Part shown: piece by piece, positions 1 to 8,634 of the stretch
How positions within the stretch are numbered: position 1 is the stretch's first letter
Layout: each line of letters opens with the position of its first letter
Source of the DNA: Planctomycetota bacterium
GTDB lineage: Bacteria; Planctomycetota; Planctomycetia; JALXBF01
DNA: 56,916 bases
NCBI GenBank assembly: GCA_026991575.1
Contig: JALXBF010000100.1
Location: forward strand, 1-56,916
Direction of reading: 5' to 3'
The notes under the pieces: model-generated
Told to the model about the DNA's origin: nothing
The model's database searches: none
The model's input: only the letters and a program-made list of their open reading frames with translations
Made by a program: the position numbers and the translations under genes

Positions 1-2
1 CC

Positions 3-719
3 CCGGGCGGTCCGGGTAACTGGCTGCTGGCCGCATATGATCGCTACAGCGGCGAGTTGCGGTGGCACAATGGCGATGACCAACCAGGGTATAGCTCCCC
101 GCTCGTGGCCACGCTGGCCGGCCAGCAGCAGATCGTGCTGTTCAGCGCAACGCGCGTGGGAGGCTACGCTCTGGAGGACGGACGACCGTTGTGGAGCTAC
201 CCGTGGCGTACGCAGCAAGGGATCAATGTGCACCAGCCGATCGTCTTCCCTGACGGCCGCGTCTTTGTGTCGTCGGACTACGGCGTCGGATGTGCGATGC
301 TGAAGGTGAGCCGGCAGGAAAACGGCACGTTCCAGGTGGAAGAGCTGTGGCGGAATCGCTGGCTGAAGGCGAAATTCTCCAGCTCCGTGGTCCACAACGG
401 CTATCTCTATGGCCTGGACGGTCCGATCATGGCCTGTCTAGAGCTGGCCACGGGTAAGCGTATGTGGAAGGGGGGGCGCTACGGATTCGGCCAACTGATT
501 CTGGTTGGTGACAGCGTGATCGTGCTGACGGAACGGGGCGAGCTAGTCCAGGTAGCAGCCAGCCCGGAACGGCATCACGAACTGGCTCGCTTCCAGGCCA
601 TCGAAGGCAAGACCTGGAATCATCCCGCCTATGCCAATGGCAGGCTCTACGTCAGGAACGACCGTGAGATGGCCTGCTATCTACTCACCGATTTGCCCGC
701 CCAACGTTCGGAGCCCTAG
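3..719 (+). CDS. PQQ-like beta-propeller protein, 3' part
   Basis: The reading frame is open from the first bases of the window, so the true start lies outside; about 238 residues are visible. The sequence consists of beta-propeller blades of the PQQ-dehydrogenase-like type: repeated patterns such as YDRYSGELRW, YALEDGRPLWSY and CLELATGKRMWKGG, each a strand ending in G-x-x-x-W, followed by strands that begin with a conserved hydrophobic run. Such propellers are common as exported proteins in planctomycetes and usually act as binding scaffolds; no enzymatic residue can be named here. The signal peptide, if any, would be in the missing part. It ends 66 bases before the molybdenum hydroxylase operon on the same strand, and may or may not be co-transcribed with it. 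Confidence 0.8.
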   Translation, partial: PGGPGNWLLAAYDRYSGELRWHNGDDQPGYSSPLVATLAGQQQIVLFSATRVGGYALEDGRPLWSYPWRTQQGINVHQPIVFPDGRVFVSSDYGVGCAMLKVSRQENGTFQVEELWRNRWLKAKFSSSVVHNGYLYGLDGPIMACLELATGKRMWKGGRYGFGQLILVGDSVIVLTERGELVQVAASPERHHELARFQAIEGKTWNHPAYANGRLYVRNDREMACYLLTDLPAQRSEP

Positions 720-785
720 TGTCGTACTGGGCCGTATAGAGGCCGTTGTGGCCCTCTGACGGCATGACCAGTTGGAGGATGATCC

Positions 786-1421
786 ATGGCAGAAAAGCAG
801 CGAGGTCGCGCCTCGGATCGGTTGCGGAGCGGGATCAGTCGCCGCGATTTCTTGCGTGGGTCCGGCGCGTTGGCCGCGGCCACGGCGCTCCGCACCGCCA
901 CGGAAGCCGCGGCCGCACCGGCCGGTGCCGCGTCTGTGGTTGGTCCCGGTCCCGTGCCCGTGACGCTGACGGTTAACGGCCAGACACATCGCCTGAAACT
1001 CGAGCCGCGCGTGACGCTGCTCGACGCGCTGCGCAACCATCTGGACCTGACCGGCGCCAAGAAGGTCTGTGACCGCGGCACCTGCGGCGCCTGCACGGTG
1101 TTGCTGGACGGGGCACCGGTTTATGCCTGTTCCGTGCTCGCCATTGACGCTCAGGGGCACAAAATCGAGACCGTCGAAGCGCTCAGCCCCGATCACCCGA
1201 TGATCCAGGCATTTGTCGACCACGACGGTCTGCAATGCGGTTTCTGCACCCCGGGGTTTGTGATGGCAGCCGTTGCGTTCGCGCGTCAGAACCCCGAGTG
1301 CAGCGAGGAGGACGTCTGTCGCGGCCTCAGCGGCAACATCTGCCGTTGCGGCACCTATGTGGGCATTCGAGAGGCGGTGGTCGAGGCAGCGCGCAAGATG
1401 AGAGGAGCGGCCAATGCTTAA
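786..1421 (+). CDS. Molybdenum hydroxylase small subunit, 2Fe-2S, Tat-exported
   Basis: This is the iron-sulfur subunit (211 aa) of a xanthine dehydrogenase/aldehyde oxidase family enzyme; it passes electrons from the Mo site to FAD. A Tat signal is visible at residues 18-45 (SRRDFLRG followed by an Ala-rich stretch). Residues 58-135 form the plant-ferredoxin-like 2Fe-2S domain (CDRGTCGACTVLLDG and a later Cys), and residues about 145-210 form the four-helix 2Fe-2S domain (CGFCTPG and GNICRCGTY). All cysteines expected for two clusters are present. The start has a good ribosome site (GGAGG about 7 bases before the ATG). The stop overlaps the Mo subunit start by 8 bases. By analogy with the PaoABC enzyme, where only the small subunit carries the Tat signal, the folded complex may be exported together. 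The substrate cannot be told from sequence. Confidence 0.95.
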   Translation: MAEKQRGRASDRLRSGISRRDFLRGSGALAAATALRTATEAAAAPAGAASVVGPGPVPVTLTVNGQTHRLKLEPRVTLLDALRNHLDLTGAKKVCDRGTCGACTVLLDGAPVYACSVLAIDAQGHKIETVEALSPDHPMIQAFVDHDGLQCGFCTPGFVMAAVAFARQNPECSEEDVCRGLSGNICRCGTYVGIREAVVEAARKMRGAANA

Positions 1422-3624
1422 GGCAGATTTCCTCAAGACCGCTTGGCCTGAACCTGGCAAACGGATCTGGATCGGCAAAGAAGTCAACCGCATCGACGGC
1501 GTCGCGAAGGCCTCCGGCCGGGCGAAATACACATACGACATCAATCGCCCAAACATGCTGTGGGGCAAGTTCTTGATCTGTCCCCACGCGCACGCGCGGA
1601 TTAAGCGGATCGACACCTCCCAAGCCGAAGCAATCCCCGGTGTGCGCAAGGTGGAGATCGTTCAGGGCGAGGGGTCAGAAATAGTCTTCCACGGCGATGA
1701 GATCGCCCTGGTGGTGGCCGACAGCGAAGAGCTTGCCGTCGACGGCGTGCGGGCGATCAAGGTCGAGTACGAGGTGCTTGACCATGTCGTGGACGAGACG
1801 AATCTGGACCAGATCCCGCGTGGCAACCGGCGCCCTGGCGGACGGCGCCGCACCGGTAACGTCGACGAAGCGTTCGCATCCCCCGAAGTCGTTACGATCG
1901 AGGGGCAGTATGGCATCCCGATGATCACTCACTGCTGCCTGGAATCGCACGGTGTCGTGGCCGAGTGGACCGGCGACGATGAGCTGACCGTGTGGATCTC
2001 GACCCAGAACGTCTCGGGCATCAGCGGACAGCTGGCCAACGCATTGAAAATCCCGGCCGGCAACATCCGCACGATCTGCCACTTTATCGGTGGCGGTTTC
2101 GGCTCGAAGTTCGGTCCGGACCGCTGGGGCATCTTGGCCGCCAAGATCGCTCGCGAGCTGAACCGGCCGGTCAAGATCATGCTTGACCGCGACCATGAGC
2201 TGCTCAGTGCAGGCACGCGCCCTTCGGGCTTCGCCCGGGTCAAGCTCGGCGTGGACCGCAAGACCAAGAAGGTGGTCGCTTGGGAGTCGACGCTATGGGG
2301 CACCGGTGGCCCTGGCGGCGGCGGCACCTCGATCTCGGTGACACCTTACATCTTCACGCGCATCCCGAACCAACGGCGTGAGGCGTACAACGTCCGAGCC
2401 AACGTCGGACCGCGGCGCGCGTGGCGGGCTCCGAACCATCCTCAGGGCGCTGCCCTGACCATGACAGCCCTGGCCGACGCGGCCGCCGCGCTAGGCGTGG
2501 ACGAGCTGCAGTTCTTCCTGAACAACGTGGACCTCACCGACCGACCGGACGTCTACACCCAGGAGCTGCTCATTGCCGCCGACCTCATCGAGTGGCGCAA
2601 GCACTGGCACCCGAGGGGTGAGTCGGGCTCCGGCCCGCTGGTAGAGGGGCTAGGCATTTCGATGCATACCTGGGGTGGCCGGCCGCACAACTCCCAGGCG
2701 CTTGTGCATATCTACCCGGATGGATCGGTCGACGTGCAGCTCGGTAGTCAGGATCTGGGTACCGGCACCCGTACTGTGATCGCTATCGTCGTCGCCGAGA
2801 CGCTTGGACTGAAGCCCGAACAGATCACCGTCCAGATCGGCGACAGCCGCTATCCGCCATCCGGCGCGTCGGGCGGATCGACGACCGTCGGCGGGGTGAG
2901 CAGTTCCACTCGACGCGCGGCCGTGGACGCGCTGGAGCAGCTGTTCGAAAAGGTTGCCCCGTCCCTGGGTGTGGAACCTACCGATCTGGTCGCGCGCAAC
3001 GGACGGATCCTGTCGAAATCCAAACCGGATCTGTCTGTTTCCTGGAAGCGCGCGTGCCGCACGATCGGCATGGAACCCATTACGGGCCAGGGGCGCCAGC
3101 CGGACCCGGAGGACCAGCCGCTAGCGTCCCAGGGAGTCGGCGGAGTGCAGATGGCCCATGTGGTCGTGGACAAGGACACGGGAGTGGTCCGGATCAAGCG
3201 GTTCGTGGCGGTCCAGGACTGCGGCCTGATCATCGATCTGAAGACCGCCAAGAGCCAAGTCTACGGTGGCGTCATCATGGGTATCGCGTACGCGCTCTAC
3301 GAAGAGTGCGTGCACGATCCGATCACGGGCCGGCGTTTGAACCCGAACATGGAGTTCTACAAGCTGCCCGGCATCGGTGATGTGGGCGAGATCATTGCAC
3401 ACATGATGGTTGGCAAAGTCACGGTCACGGCACCGGACGGCCGCAAGATCACGATCGATTACGATGAACCCGGAGTGATCGGTCTGGGCGAACCGCCGGT
3501 GATTTCGCCCGGCGCAGCGATTTCCAACGCGGTGGCTAACGCCATCGGTGTGCGTGTCCCACGACTGCCTCTGACCCCTGATCGTGTCCTCGCAGCCCTA
3601 GCAGGGAAAGGAGGGTTGGCCTGA
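1414..3624 (+). CDS. Molybdenum hydroxylase large subunit (Mo-cofactor binding)
   Basis: This is the catalytic subunit (736 aa) of the xanthine dehydrogenase family. It binds molybdopterin cytosine dinucleotide or a related cofactor and hydroxylates an aldehyde or N-heterocycle. The N-terminal aldehyde oxidase a/b hammerhead domain covers about residues 20-140; the Mo-binding domains follow, with HFIGGGFGSK, GGRPHNSQA, GSQDLGTGT and a Gly/Ser-rich GASGGSTTVGG loop. The base-catalyst glutamate of the family is seen in GLGE (Glu about 693). No signal peptide is present, so export, if it happens, would depend on the Tat signal of the small subunit. Start ATG overlaps the upstream gene, and the stop overlaps the FAD subunit start (ATGA), so the three are translationally coupled. 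Confidence 0.95.
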   Translation: MLKADFLKTAWPEPGKRIWIGKEVNRIDGVAKASGRAKYTYDINRPNMLWGKFLICPHAHARIKRIDTSQAEAIPGVRKVEIVQGEGSEIVFHGDEIALVVADSEELAVDGVRAIKVEYEVLDHVVDETNLDQIPRGNRRPGGRRRTGNVDEAFASPEVVTIEGQYGIPMITHCCLESHGVVAEWTGDDELTVWISTQNVSGISGQLANALKIPAGNIRTICHFIGGGFGSKFGPDRWGILAAKIARELNRPVKIMLDRDHELLSAGTRPSGFARVKLGVDRKTKKVVAWESTLWGTGGPGGGGTSISVTPYIFTRIPNQRREAYNVRANVGPRRAWRAPNHPQGAALTMTALADAAAALGVDELQFFLNNVDLTDRPDVYTQELLIAADLIEWRKHWHPRGESGSGPLVEGLGISMHTWGGRPHNSQALVHIYPDGSVDVQLGSQDLGTGTRTVIAIVVAETLGLKPEQITVQIGDSRYPPSGASGGSTTVGGVSSSTRRAAVDALEQLFEKVAPSLGVEPTDLVARNGRILSKSKPDLSVSWKRACRTIGMEPITGQGRQPDPEDQPLASQGVGGVQMAHVVVDKDTGVVRIKRFVAVQDCGLIIDLKTAKSQVYGGVIMGIAYALYEECVHDPITGRRLNPNMEFYKLPGIGDVGEIIAHMMVGKVTVTAPDGRKITIDYDEPGVIGLGEPPVISPGAAISNAVANAIGVRVPRLPLTPDRVLAALAGKGGLA

Positions 3625-4592
3625 TGAACGCATTCGAGTATGCCAGCCCACAGACGGTGCAAGAAGCCGTTGAGTTGCTCGGTCCTGGCTGGCAGGATTC
3701 CGCGGTGCTTGCCGGTGGCACGGACCTGCTCAGCCTGATGAAGGACGGCATCGTCAGCCCGAGGCGATTGGTCAACATCAAGCGGATCCGGGGGCTGGAC
3801 CGGATTGAGCTGATCGGCGACGTGGTGCGGATCGGCGCAACGGTAACTCTGGAACAGCTGCTGCGCGATGCTACGATCGCCGCGCGGTTCCCGTCGCTGA
3901 CGCAAGCGGCTGCCGGTGTCACCAGCCCGCAGATTCGCAACATGGGCACCGTCGCCGGCGACCTCTGTCAACGACCGCGTTGCTGGTATTTCCGTGCCGG
4001 TTTCGGCATCCTTGCCACCGGACCAGACGGGGAACCGCTCGTGCCGGCGGGCGACAACCGCTACCATGCGATCTTCCCGGAAGGCCAGGCATACTACGTA
4101 CACCCGTCCAGCCTGGCTCCGGCCTTGATCGCCCTCGAAGCAACCGTAGAGATCCACGGGCCGCAGGGCACGCGTGAGCTGCCGGTCGAGGAACTGTACC
4201 GGATTCCGGGCTCGAACAACGAGCGCGAACTGAACCTCGGCCCCCGTGAGATCATCACTGCGATTACCATCCCGGCCAACGGCGTCAAGAACGCCACTTA
4301 CGAGGTACGGCAGCGCCAGTTACTGGACTGGCCGTTGGCGACCGCGTCCGTGGCACTGCGTTTGTCCGGCCGCAAGGTGGTTTCGGCCCGCGTCGTGCTC
4401 GGGCATGTCGGCCCGCGACCACGCCGTGCGACGGGCGCCGAGGCGGTGCTGAACGGCGCGGAGTTGAACGAGCAGCGGATCGAAGCTGCCGCACGGGCAG
4501 CGGTCCAAGGTGCCCGGCCACTCAGCCGGAACGGTTACAAGGTGCAACTGGCCCAGGTTGCGGTAAAGCGTGCGCTGGCTTCCCTGGCGTAA
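3624..4592 (+). CDS. Molybdenum hydroxylase FAD-binding subunit
   Basis: This is the medium subunit (322 aa) of the xanthine dehydrogenase/CO dehydrogenase family. It carries FAD and passes electrons to the acceptor. The FAD_binding_5 domain covers about residues 1-215 with the flavin loops LAGGTDLL (28-35) and the region around NMGTVAGDLCQR; the CO dehydrogenase flavoprotein C-terminal domain follows from about 220. The segment LCQRPRCWYFR matches the place where PaoB and 4-hydroxybenzoyl-CoA reductase type subunits carry an extra 4Fe-4S cluster, but only two cysteines are found here, so a complete cluster is unlikely. It overlaps the Mo subunit by 1 base and is followed after 32 bases by a small gene on the same strand. 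Confidence 0.93.
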   Translation: MNAFEYASPQTVQEAVELLGPGWQDSAVLAGGTDLLSLMKDGIVSPRRLVNIKRIRGLDRIELIGDVVRIGATVTLEQLLRDATIAARFPSLTQAAAGVTSPQIRNMGTVAGDLCQRPRCWYFRAGFGILATGPDGEPLVPAGDNRYHAIFPEGQAYYVHPSSLAPALIALEATVEIHGPQGTRELPVEELYRIPGSNNERELNLGPREIITAITIPANGVKNATYEVRQRQLLDWPLATASVALRLSGRKVVSARVVLGHVGPRPRRATGAEAVLNGAELNEQRIEAAARAAVQGARPLSRNGYKVQLAQVAVKRALASLA

Positions 4593-4624
4593 CCCTGGCC
4601 GGTCGAAGGCAACGGAGAAGGCCA

Positions 4625-4873
4625 ATGAACCCGGAAGACCTGAGAGTCTTGAACCAAACGCTATGCAAGCACTTCCGGTCGAAAGGGATGTTCGTCTACG
4701 GCCGGATCGACCCCGAGCCAACGCTGGATGAGACAGGCAGTGATGACGAGTTTGCCGGTGACGGGTACTGCTGGTGCTTGAAGTCTGGCCAGGTTCTTGG
4801 GCCGGACAAGGACGAGGTGACGCGGCTGCGCTGCCAGCCTGGCAGACCGTGCTACGAGGCACCAGACGAGTGA
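4625..4873 (+). CDS. Small cysteine-containing protein of unknown function
   Basis: This 82-residue protein begins at an ATG with a fair ribosome site (GGAGAAGG). It is the last gene before a strong terminator and lies 32 bases after the FAD subunit gene, so it most likely belongs to the molybdenum hydroxylase operon. It contains five cysteines, four of them in the C-terminal half (CWC near residue 53 and CQPGRPC near residue 73), a spacing that could hold a metal or disulfides. No signal peptide or membrane segment is visible. I do not recognise the family. A role linked to the hydroxylase is inferred only from position. Confidence 0.75.
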   Translation: MNPEDLRVLNQTLCKHFRSKGMFVYGRIDPEPTLDETGSDDEFAGDGYCWCLKSGQVLGPDKDEVTRLRCQPGRPCYEAPDE

Positions 4874-4919
4874 GCCGCAACGAGCGGCAAACCACCACTA
4901 GGTTGGCCGATGATGCCAA

Positions 4920-4950
4920 GGGGGGCCGCCAGTGCCCCCCTCTACTCTTT
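4920..4950 (+). terminator. Rho-independent terminator of the hydroxylase operon
   Basis: The sequence forms a 7-bp perfect stem, GGGGGGC (4920-4926) with GCCCCCC (4934-4940), around a 7-base loop, followed by a T-rich stretch (4941-4950). It lies 46 bases after the last gene of the molybdenum hydroxylase operon and before the convergent gene that ends at 4977. Confidence 0.8.
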
Positions 4951-4976
4951 ACGGGCTTCCGGTGCAGGGGGTAGCG

Positions 4977-5351
4977 TTACTGCTCGTCTTCGTCGTCCTC
5001 GTCCTCGTCAGCGCAGCCCGAAGCGGCAAGCTCGTGTTGCTGGATTAAGGCTCGCACAGCCTGGATACGGTACCAGTCCAGCGGATGGATCCCGGCAACG
5101 CGCCGTTCATACTCGAGCCTGCGGAGCTCTTCGACCAGCTGCTCGTAGCTCCAGTCCTGCATCTGGTCGATCAACAGGGCAACCGGACGGGCACTGACAA
5201 GCACGCGGCGTTCTTCGGAACTCAGTTTCCGTTTGCGAACGCGCCGCTCCATGCGGCGCACCACCGCCGGGGTCACCTCCTGGCGGTAGCCGGGCCTGGC
5301 GTGGTTGCGGTCTCGACGGCGTCGCAGTCGGAACCTCTTGGCCTCGCTCAT
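4977..5351 (-). CDS. Hypothetical protein, basic N-terminus and acidic tail
   Basis: A 124-residue protein is obtained from the ATG at 5351; the frame stays open farther upstream, but that extension would run into the neighbouring gene and has no gene-like character. Residues 1-50 are very rich in Arg/Lys, the middle (about 55-105) looks alpha-helical (DWSYEQLVEELRRLEYERR), and the last 14 residues are almost all Asp/Glu. The charge pattern suggests a nucleic-acid or ribosome contact, but no family is recognised. It lies 110 bases downstream of the kinase-like fusion gene on the same strand and may share its transcript. Confidence 0.6.
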   Translation of the reverse strand: MSEAKRFRLRRRRDRNHARPGYRQEVTPAVVRRMERRVRKRKLSSEERRVLVSARPVALLIDQMQDWSYEQLVEELRRLEYERRVAGIHPLDWYRIQAVRALIQQHELAASGCADEDEDDEDEQ

Positions 5352-5461
5352 CTCTTGTTCCGGATTACCCAATTTGCCCAACCCCTCAACTCGACCCACA
5401 CCGTTACATAGACGGGTGTAGCAGTTGGCTGTGACAGCGGCCGACGCCAGGTGGCGCAGCT

Positions 5462-6769
5462 TCAGCGATCCTCTACTGCCTGTCGCTCCGGTGGCCGGGT
5501 CAGTGCCGGCAGCCAGCCCTCGAAGACCCGCTTGCAAATCTGCGGGATCTCGTCCTTGATCCGCGCATAGTGATCTTCGGAGAGGTGATAGCGGCACAGC
5601 TCGTCACACTCACGCAAGAACTCCTCGAACGTCCCAGCCTCGCCGAGCGTCTTGCTTCTCCGTACCCATTCCTGCATGTGCAGATCGATCCACTGGTAGG
5701 CATTCTGCAACTCCTCGCCCAGTTCGAGGAAGAAAAAGAAGTCCCGCTGCGAGAAGAACACCCTGCTCTTGTACATCGTAAACGGGCTCAGACTAGGCAG
5801 CCCTTCTTCAGGTGGGCAGTCCAGCACGATGAACGTCTCCTTGCCAACCTCGAACCCGTAACGCAGCTCGTCGTTCATGCCGCTGGAGAACACGATACGC
5901 GGCATGTACGCAATGACCCATTCACTGTTGATACCGATCAGCCAGTCCAGGTCGCGCACGATGGTGTGGTCGTTCAGTGCCTGGAGTTCAGCCCGGGTGT
6001 AGTGCGGTTTCAGGTTTCGACCACTCTCGACCGCCGCCGGGTCAAAGACCGTGAAGTACGCGCGCAGCTTACGGGCAAACTGCTCGATCTTCGGTCGATC
6101 CTCCGGCGGCAAATGGGTCATCGGGTAGCTCAGGTACACCGGACGCCGGTCCGTGAACAGCAGGCTCTCGAAAGTCTCCGTCTCACGCTGCGGCACCACG
6201 AAATGACGTACCGCCAAGAACTGAGCGAACAGGTCGGTGACATAGACTTCGAACTCCTGCCATTTCACGATCGATTCCAGATTCAGGTGCAGGTACTCGC
6301 CGGGGTGTTCGGTCAGACGCGTGTGGATGTCCTGTGGCGCGTCAATGACGGTGATTAGCATGCGCGGATTTAGCAGGCGAAGGTCGGCCAGTTTCAGGCC
6401 CTCGCGAAGGCCGGTGCGCAAGAGAAACGTGGCGTGGCAGAAGACGACATGCAGTAGCCGAGGCAGCTCTTCGCCGTTCTGCTCCAGCTTGTCCCGCCGT
6501 TGCTGCTGCCAGCGAGCCTCGTGCTCGGCCATCTCGCGCATGATCCGCTCCAGCGCCGCCATGCGCAGGGCGGTCAAGGCATCCCGGGGCGCATTCAGGA
6601 TGTTCGAATGGTCGTAATGCAGCTTTGCCTCGCGTGCCAGCCGGTCCATGACCGCGCCGACGTTGTAGACGCGCACCCGGTCCGGATGACGCTGCGCAAG
6701 CCGCCGCACAGCCTGTTGCGCCGCCGAGCCAGAAACGCCCGTTACCAGTACCACATGAGGTTCAGCCAT
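5462..6769 (-). CDS. Degenerate nucleotide-kinase-like / NDT-like fusion protein
   Basis: This protein has 435 residues. Residues 1-170 look like a P-loop nucleotide-kinase fold related to adenylate kinases: a first strand LVTGVSGSAAQQA, followed by helix-strand units. The lysine of Walker A (GxxxxGK[ST]) is absent. Residues about 205-330 resemble a nucleoside 2-deoxyribosyltransferase-like Rossmann domain: VYLSYPMTH, then FDPAAVESG, then IVRDLDWLIGIN, then a GMNDELRYGFEVGK segment, the order seen in NDT proteins (substrate loop, Asp, catalytic Glu in the ExxxG/A helix). The last 90 residues are helical. The combination suggests binding or processing of a nucleotide or nucleoside. A product cannot be named, and many databases may label it only as an AAA or ATP-binding protein. 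No SD motif is obvious at the ATG (6769). Confidence 0.6.
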   Translation of the reverse strand: MAEPHVVLVTGVSGSAAQQAVRRLAQRHPDRVRVYNVGAVMDRLAREAKLHYDHSNILNAPRDALTALRMAALERIMREMAEHEARWQQQRRDKLEQNGEELPRLLHVVFCHATFLLRTGLREGLKLADLRLLNPRMLITVIDAPQDIHTRLTEHPGEYLHLNLESIVKWQEFEVYVTDLFAQFLAVRHFVVPQRETETFESLLFTDRRPVYLSYPMTHLPPEDRPKIEQFARKLRAYFTVFDPAAVESGRNLKPHYTRAELQALNDHTIVRDLDWLIGINSEWVIAYMPRIVFSSGMNDELRYGFEVGKETFIVLDCPPEEGLPSLSPFTMYKSRVFFSQRDFFFFLELGEELQNAYQWIDLHMQEWVRRSKTLGEAGTFEEFLRECDELCRYHLSEDHYARIKDEIPQICKRVFEGWLPALTRPPERQAVEDR

Positions 6770-7050
6770 AGGACCGCTGCTCGTTGACGTCGCTTCCGGG
6801 CAACAGTTACGCGCATTCTACGTCGCAGGAGGGCAACGTCGCATCAACCCGGCTGGCAATCGTGGCCGTTGCCCAGCGTAGCCATCCCTCCGCCGGCGCA
6901 GGTCGCCCGAACCGTAGCCACGGCCCCCATGCTCGACAACCGTCGCCGCAGCGGAGCTCATCGCCAGCGCCGCCGGCCGACGTACCCGCTCGCTGGGACT
7001 GTCGACCGCACTGGCTACCGTCGCAGCAACCAATGCACGCTGCATGCCGC

Positions 7051-8634
7051 TCAGTGGCGGAAGTGACGCCGCCCGGTAAAGACCATCGCCATGCCATGTT
7101 CATTGCATGCGTCGATCGACTCCTGGTCACGGCGTGATCCGCCGGGCTGGATGATCGCTGTCACACCCGCAGCGGCTGCCCGGTCCGGACCATCACGGAA
7201 CGGGAAGAACGCATCGCTGGCCAACACCGCGCCCTCTGCGCGCTGAGCCGCCTTTCTCACCGCAATGTCCACTGCATCTGCCCGGTTCATCTGGCCGGCG
7301 CCGATGCCCACGGCCACTTTATCCTTGGCCAGCACGATCGCGTTCGACTTGACATGCTTGACCACCGTCCAGGCAAACACCAGATCCGTCCACTCCCTCT
7401 GGTCCGGCTCCCGCTCGGTAACGACCCGCCAGTTCTCCCGTAGCTCGGTCGCCACGTCCGGTGTCTGCACAAGCAGCCCCCCCAGCACGGAACGGAGCTC
7501 CCAGTAGATGGCCTGCTCCGGGTCGATCTCCTGAGCCAGTGGGCCAACCTCGATCAGCCGCACGTTCTTTCGCCAGCTCGGCCTGGTGGTCAGCAGATCC
7601 ACGGCCTCGTGTTCGAACATCGGGGCAACGATCGCTTCCACAAAGCGGCCCTCTGCGGCGATGGCTTCGGCCGTAGCCAGATCCACGCTGCGGTTCAAGG
7701 CAAGCACGCAGCCGTAAGCACTGACCGGATCGGCCTCATAAGCGCGCACAAAGGCGGTAGCCAGGTCGGCAGCACTGGCCACGCCGCACGGGTTCTGATG
7801 CTTGATGACCACGGCCGTCGGCTCGGCGAACTCGGCAACCAGTCTCAGGCCGGCGTCCAGGTCGAGCGCATTGTTGTAGGACAGGTGCTTGCCATGAACC
7901 TGACGTGCCGTGCAAATCGACGGCCCATCGTAGCCTTCAATGGCGTACATCGCGCCTTTCTGCTGCGGGTTTTCGCCGTAGCGCAGCACAGCGCGCAACT
8001 TGTACCGGGTGGTGAAGTTCTCGGGGCACCAGTTCTGCTCGGCACCGCGGGCCAGATAACCGGAGATCACCTGGTCGTACGCTGACGTGCGTGTGAACGC
8101 TTTCACGGCCAGCCTGCGTCTCAACGCTTCGGTCACACCACCGTACCGCTCAATCTCCCCGAGCACTTCCGCATAGTCGTCCGGGTCCGTCACAACCACC
8201 ACGAACGGAAAGTTCTTGGCCGCAGCACGCACCAGACTGGGCCCGCCAATGTCGATCTGCTCTAACGCCTGCTCCAGGGTCACGCCGCGTTGGGCAACGG
8301 TCCACTCGAACGGGTACAAGTTCACAGCCACCAGGTCGATTGGCGCTATGCCCAGCTTCTGAAGCGTGGCCATGTGCTCGGGGTTGTCTCGTCGAGCCAA
8401 GATGCCGGCGAACACGCGTGGATGGAGCGTCTTGACGCGGCCGTCCAGGATCTCCGGAAAACCGGTGTATTCTGCCACCTCGACGGCCCGAATGCCGGCG
8501 TCCACGAGCACCGCATGCGTGCGTCCGGTGGCAATCAACTCCACACCGGCCGCTTGAAGACCTTCGGCAAAACTGACCAGCCCCAGCTTGTTGCTGACGC
8601 TCAACAGGGCACGCTTCACCCGTACGAGGCTCAC
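7051..8634 (-). CDS. purH: Bifunctional AICAR formyltransferase / IMP cyclohydrolase
   Basis: PurH catalyses the last two steps of purine synthesis: formylation of AICAR and ring closure to IMP, in the cytoplasm. The protein has 527 residues from the GTG at 8634, the usual length for PurH. The N-terminal methylglyoxal-synthase-like cyclohydrolase domain covers 1-200 (ALLSVSNKLGL, IATGRTHAVL, GRVKTLHPRVFAG). The transformylase domain follows, with the KHQNPCG active-site motif near residue 272 and a terminal part with FFPFRDG and the PGGS motif. The frame is open to 8940, but the extra stretch is not PurH-like. GAGAGGAG lies 16 bases before the GTG, a little far, so the exact start is not certain. 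Confidence 0.97.
   Translation of the reverse strand: MSLVRVKRALLSVSNKLGLVSFAEGLQAAGVELIATGRTHAVLVDAGIRAVEVAEYTGFPEILDGRVKTLHPRVFAGILARRDNPEHMATLQKLGIAPIDLVAVNLYPFEWTVAQRGVTLEQALEQIDIGGPSLVRAAAKNFPFVVVVTDPDDYAEVLGEIERYGGVTEALRRRLAVKAFTRTSAYDQVISGYLARGAEQNWCPENFTTRYKLRAVLRYGENPQQKGAMYAIEGYDGPSICTARQVHGKHLSYNNALDLDAGLRLVAEFAEPTAVVIKHQNPCGVASAADLATAFVRAYEADPVSAYGCVLALNRSVDLATAEAIAAEGRFVEAIVAPMFEHEAVDLLTTRPSWRKNVRLIEVGPLAQEIDPEQAIYWELRSVLGGLLVQTPDVATELRENWRVVTEREPDQREWTDLVFAWTVVKHVKSNAIVLAKDKVAVGIGAGQMNRADAVDIAVRKAAQRAEGAVLASDAFFPFRDGPDRAAAAGVTAIIQPGGSRRDQESIDACNEHGMAMVFTGRRHFRH

Noticed and set aside
681-1649. Long minus-strand frame antisense to the molybdenum hydroxylase genes
   Set aside because: It mirrors the codon bias of the true genes, has no family character, and lies wholly under them.
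6770-7050. Reading frames in the gap between the fusion gene and purH (for example 6818-7045 minus, 75 aa)
   Set aside because: No ribosome site, unusual codon use and low-complexity Arg/Ala-rich product; probably noise, though a decayed gene cannot be excluded.
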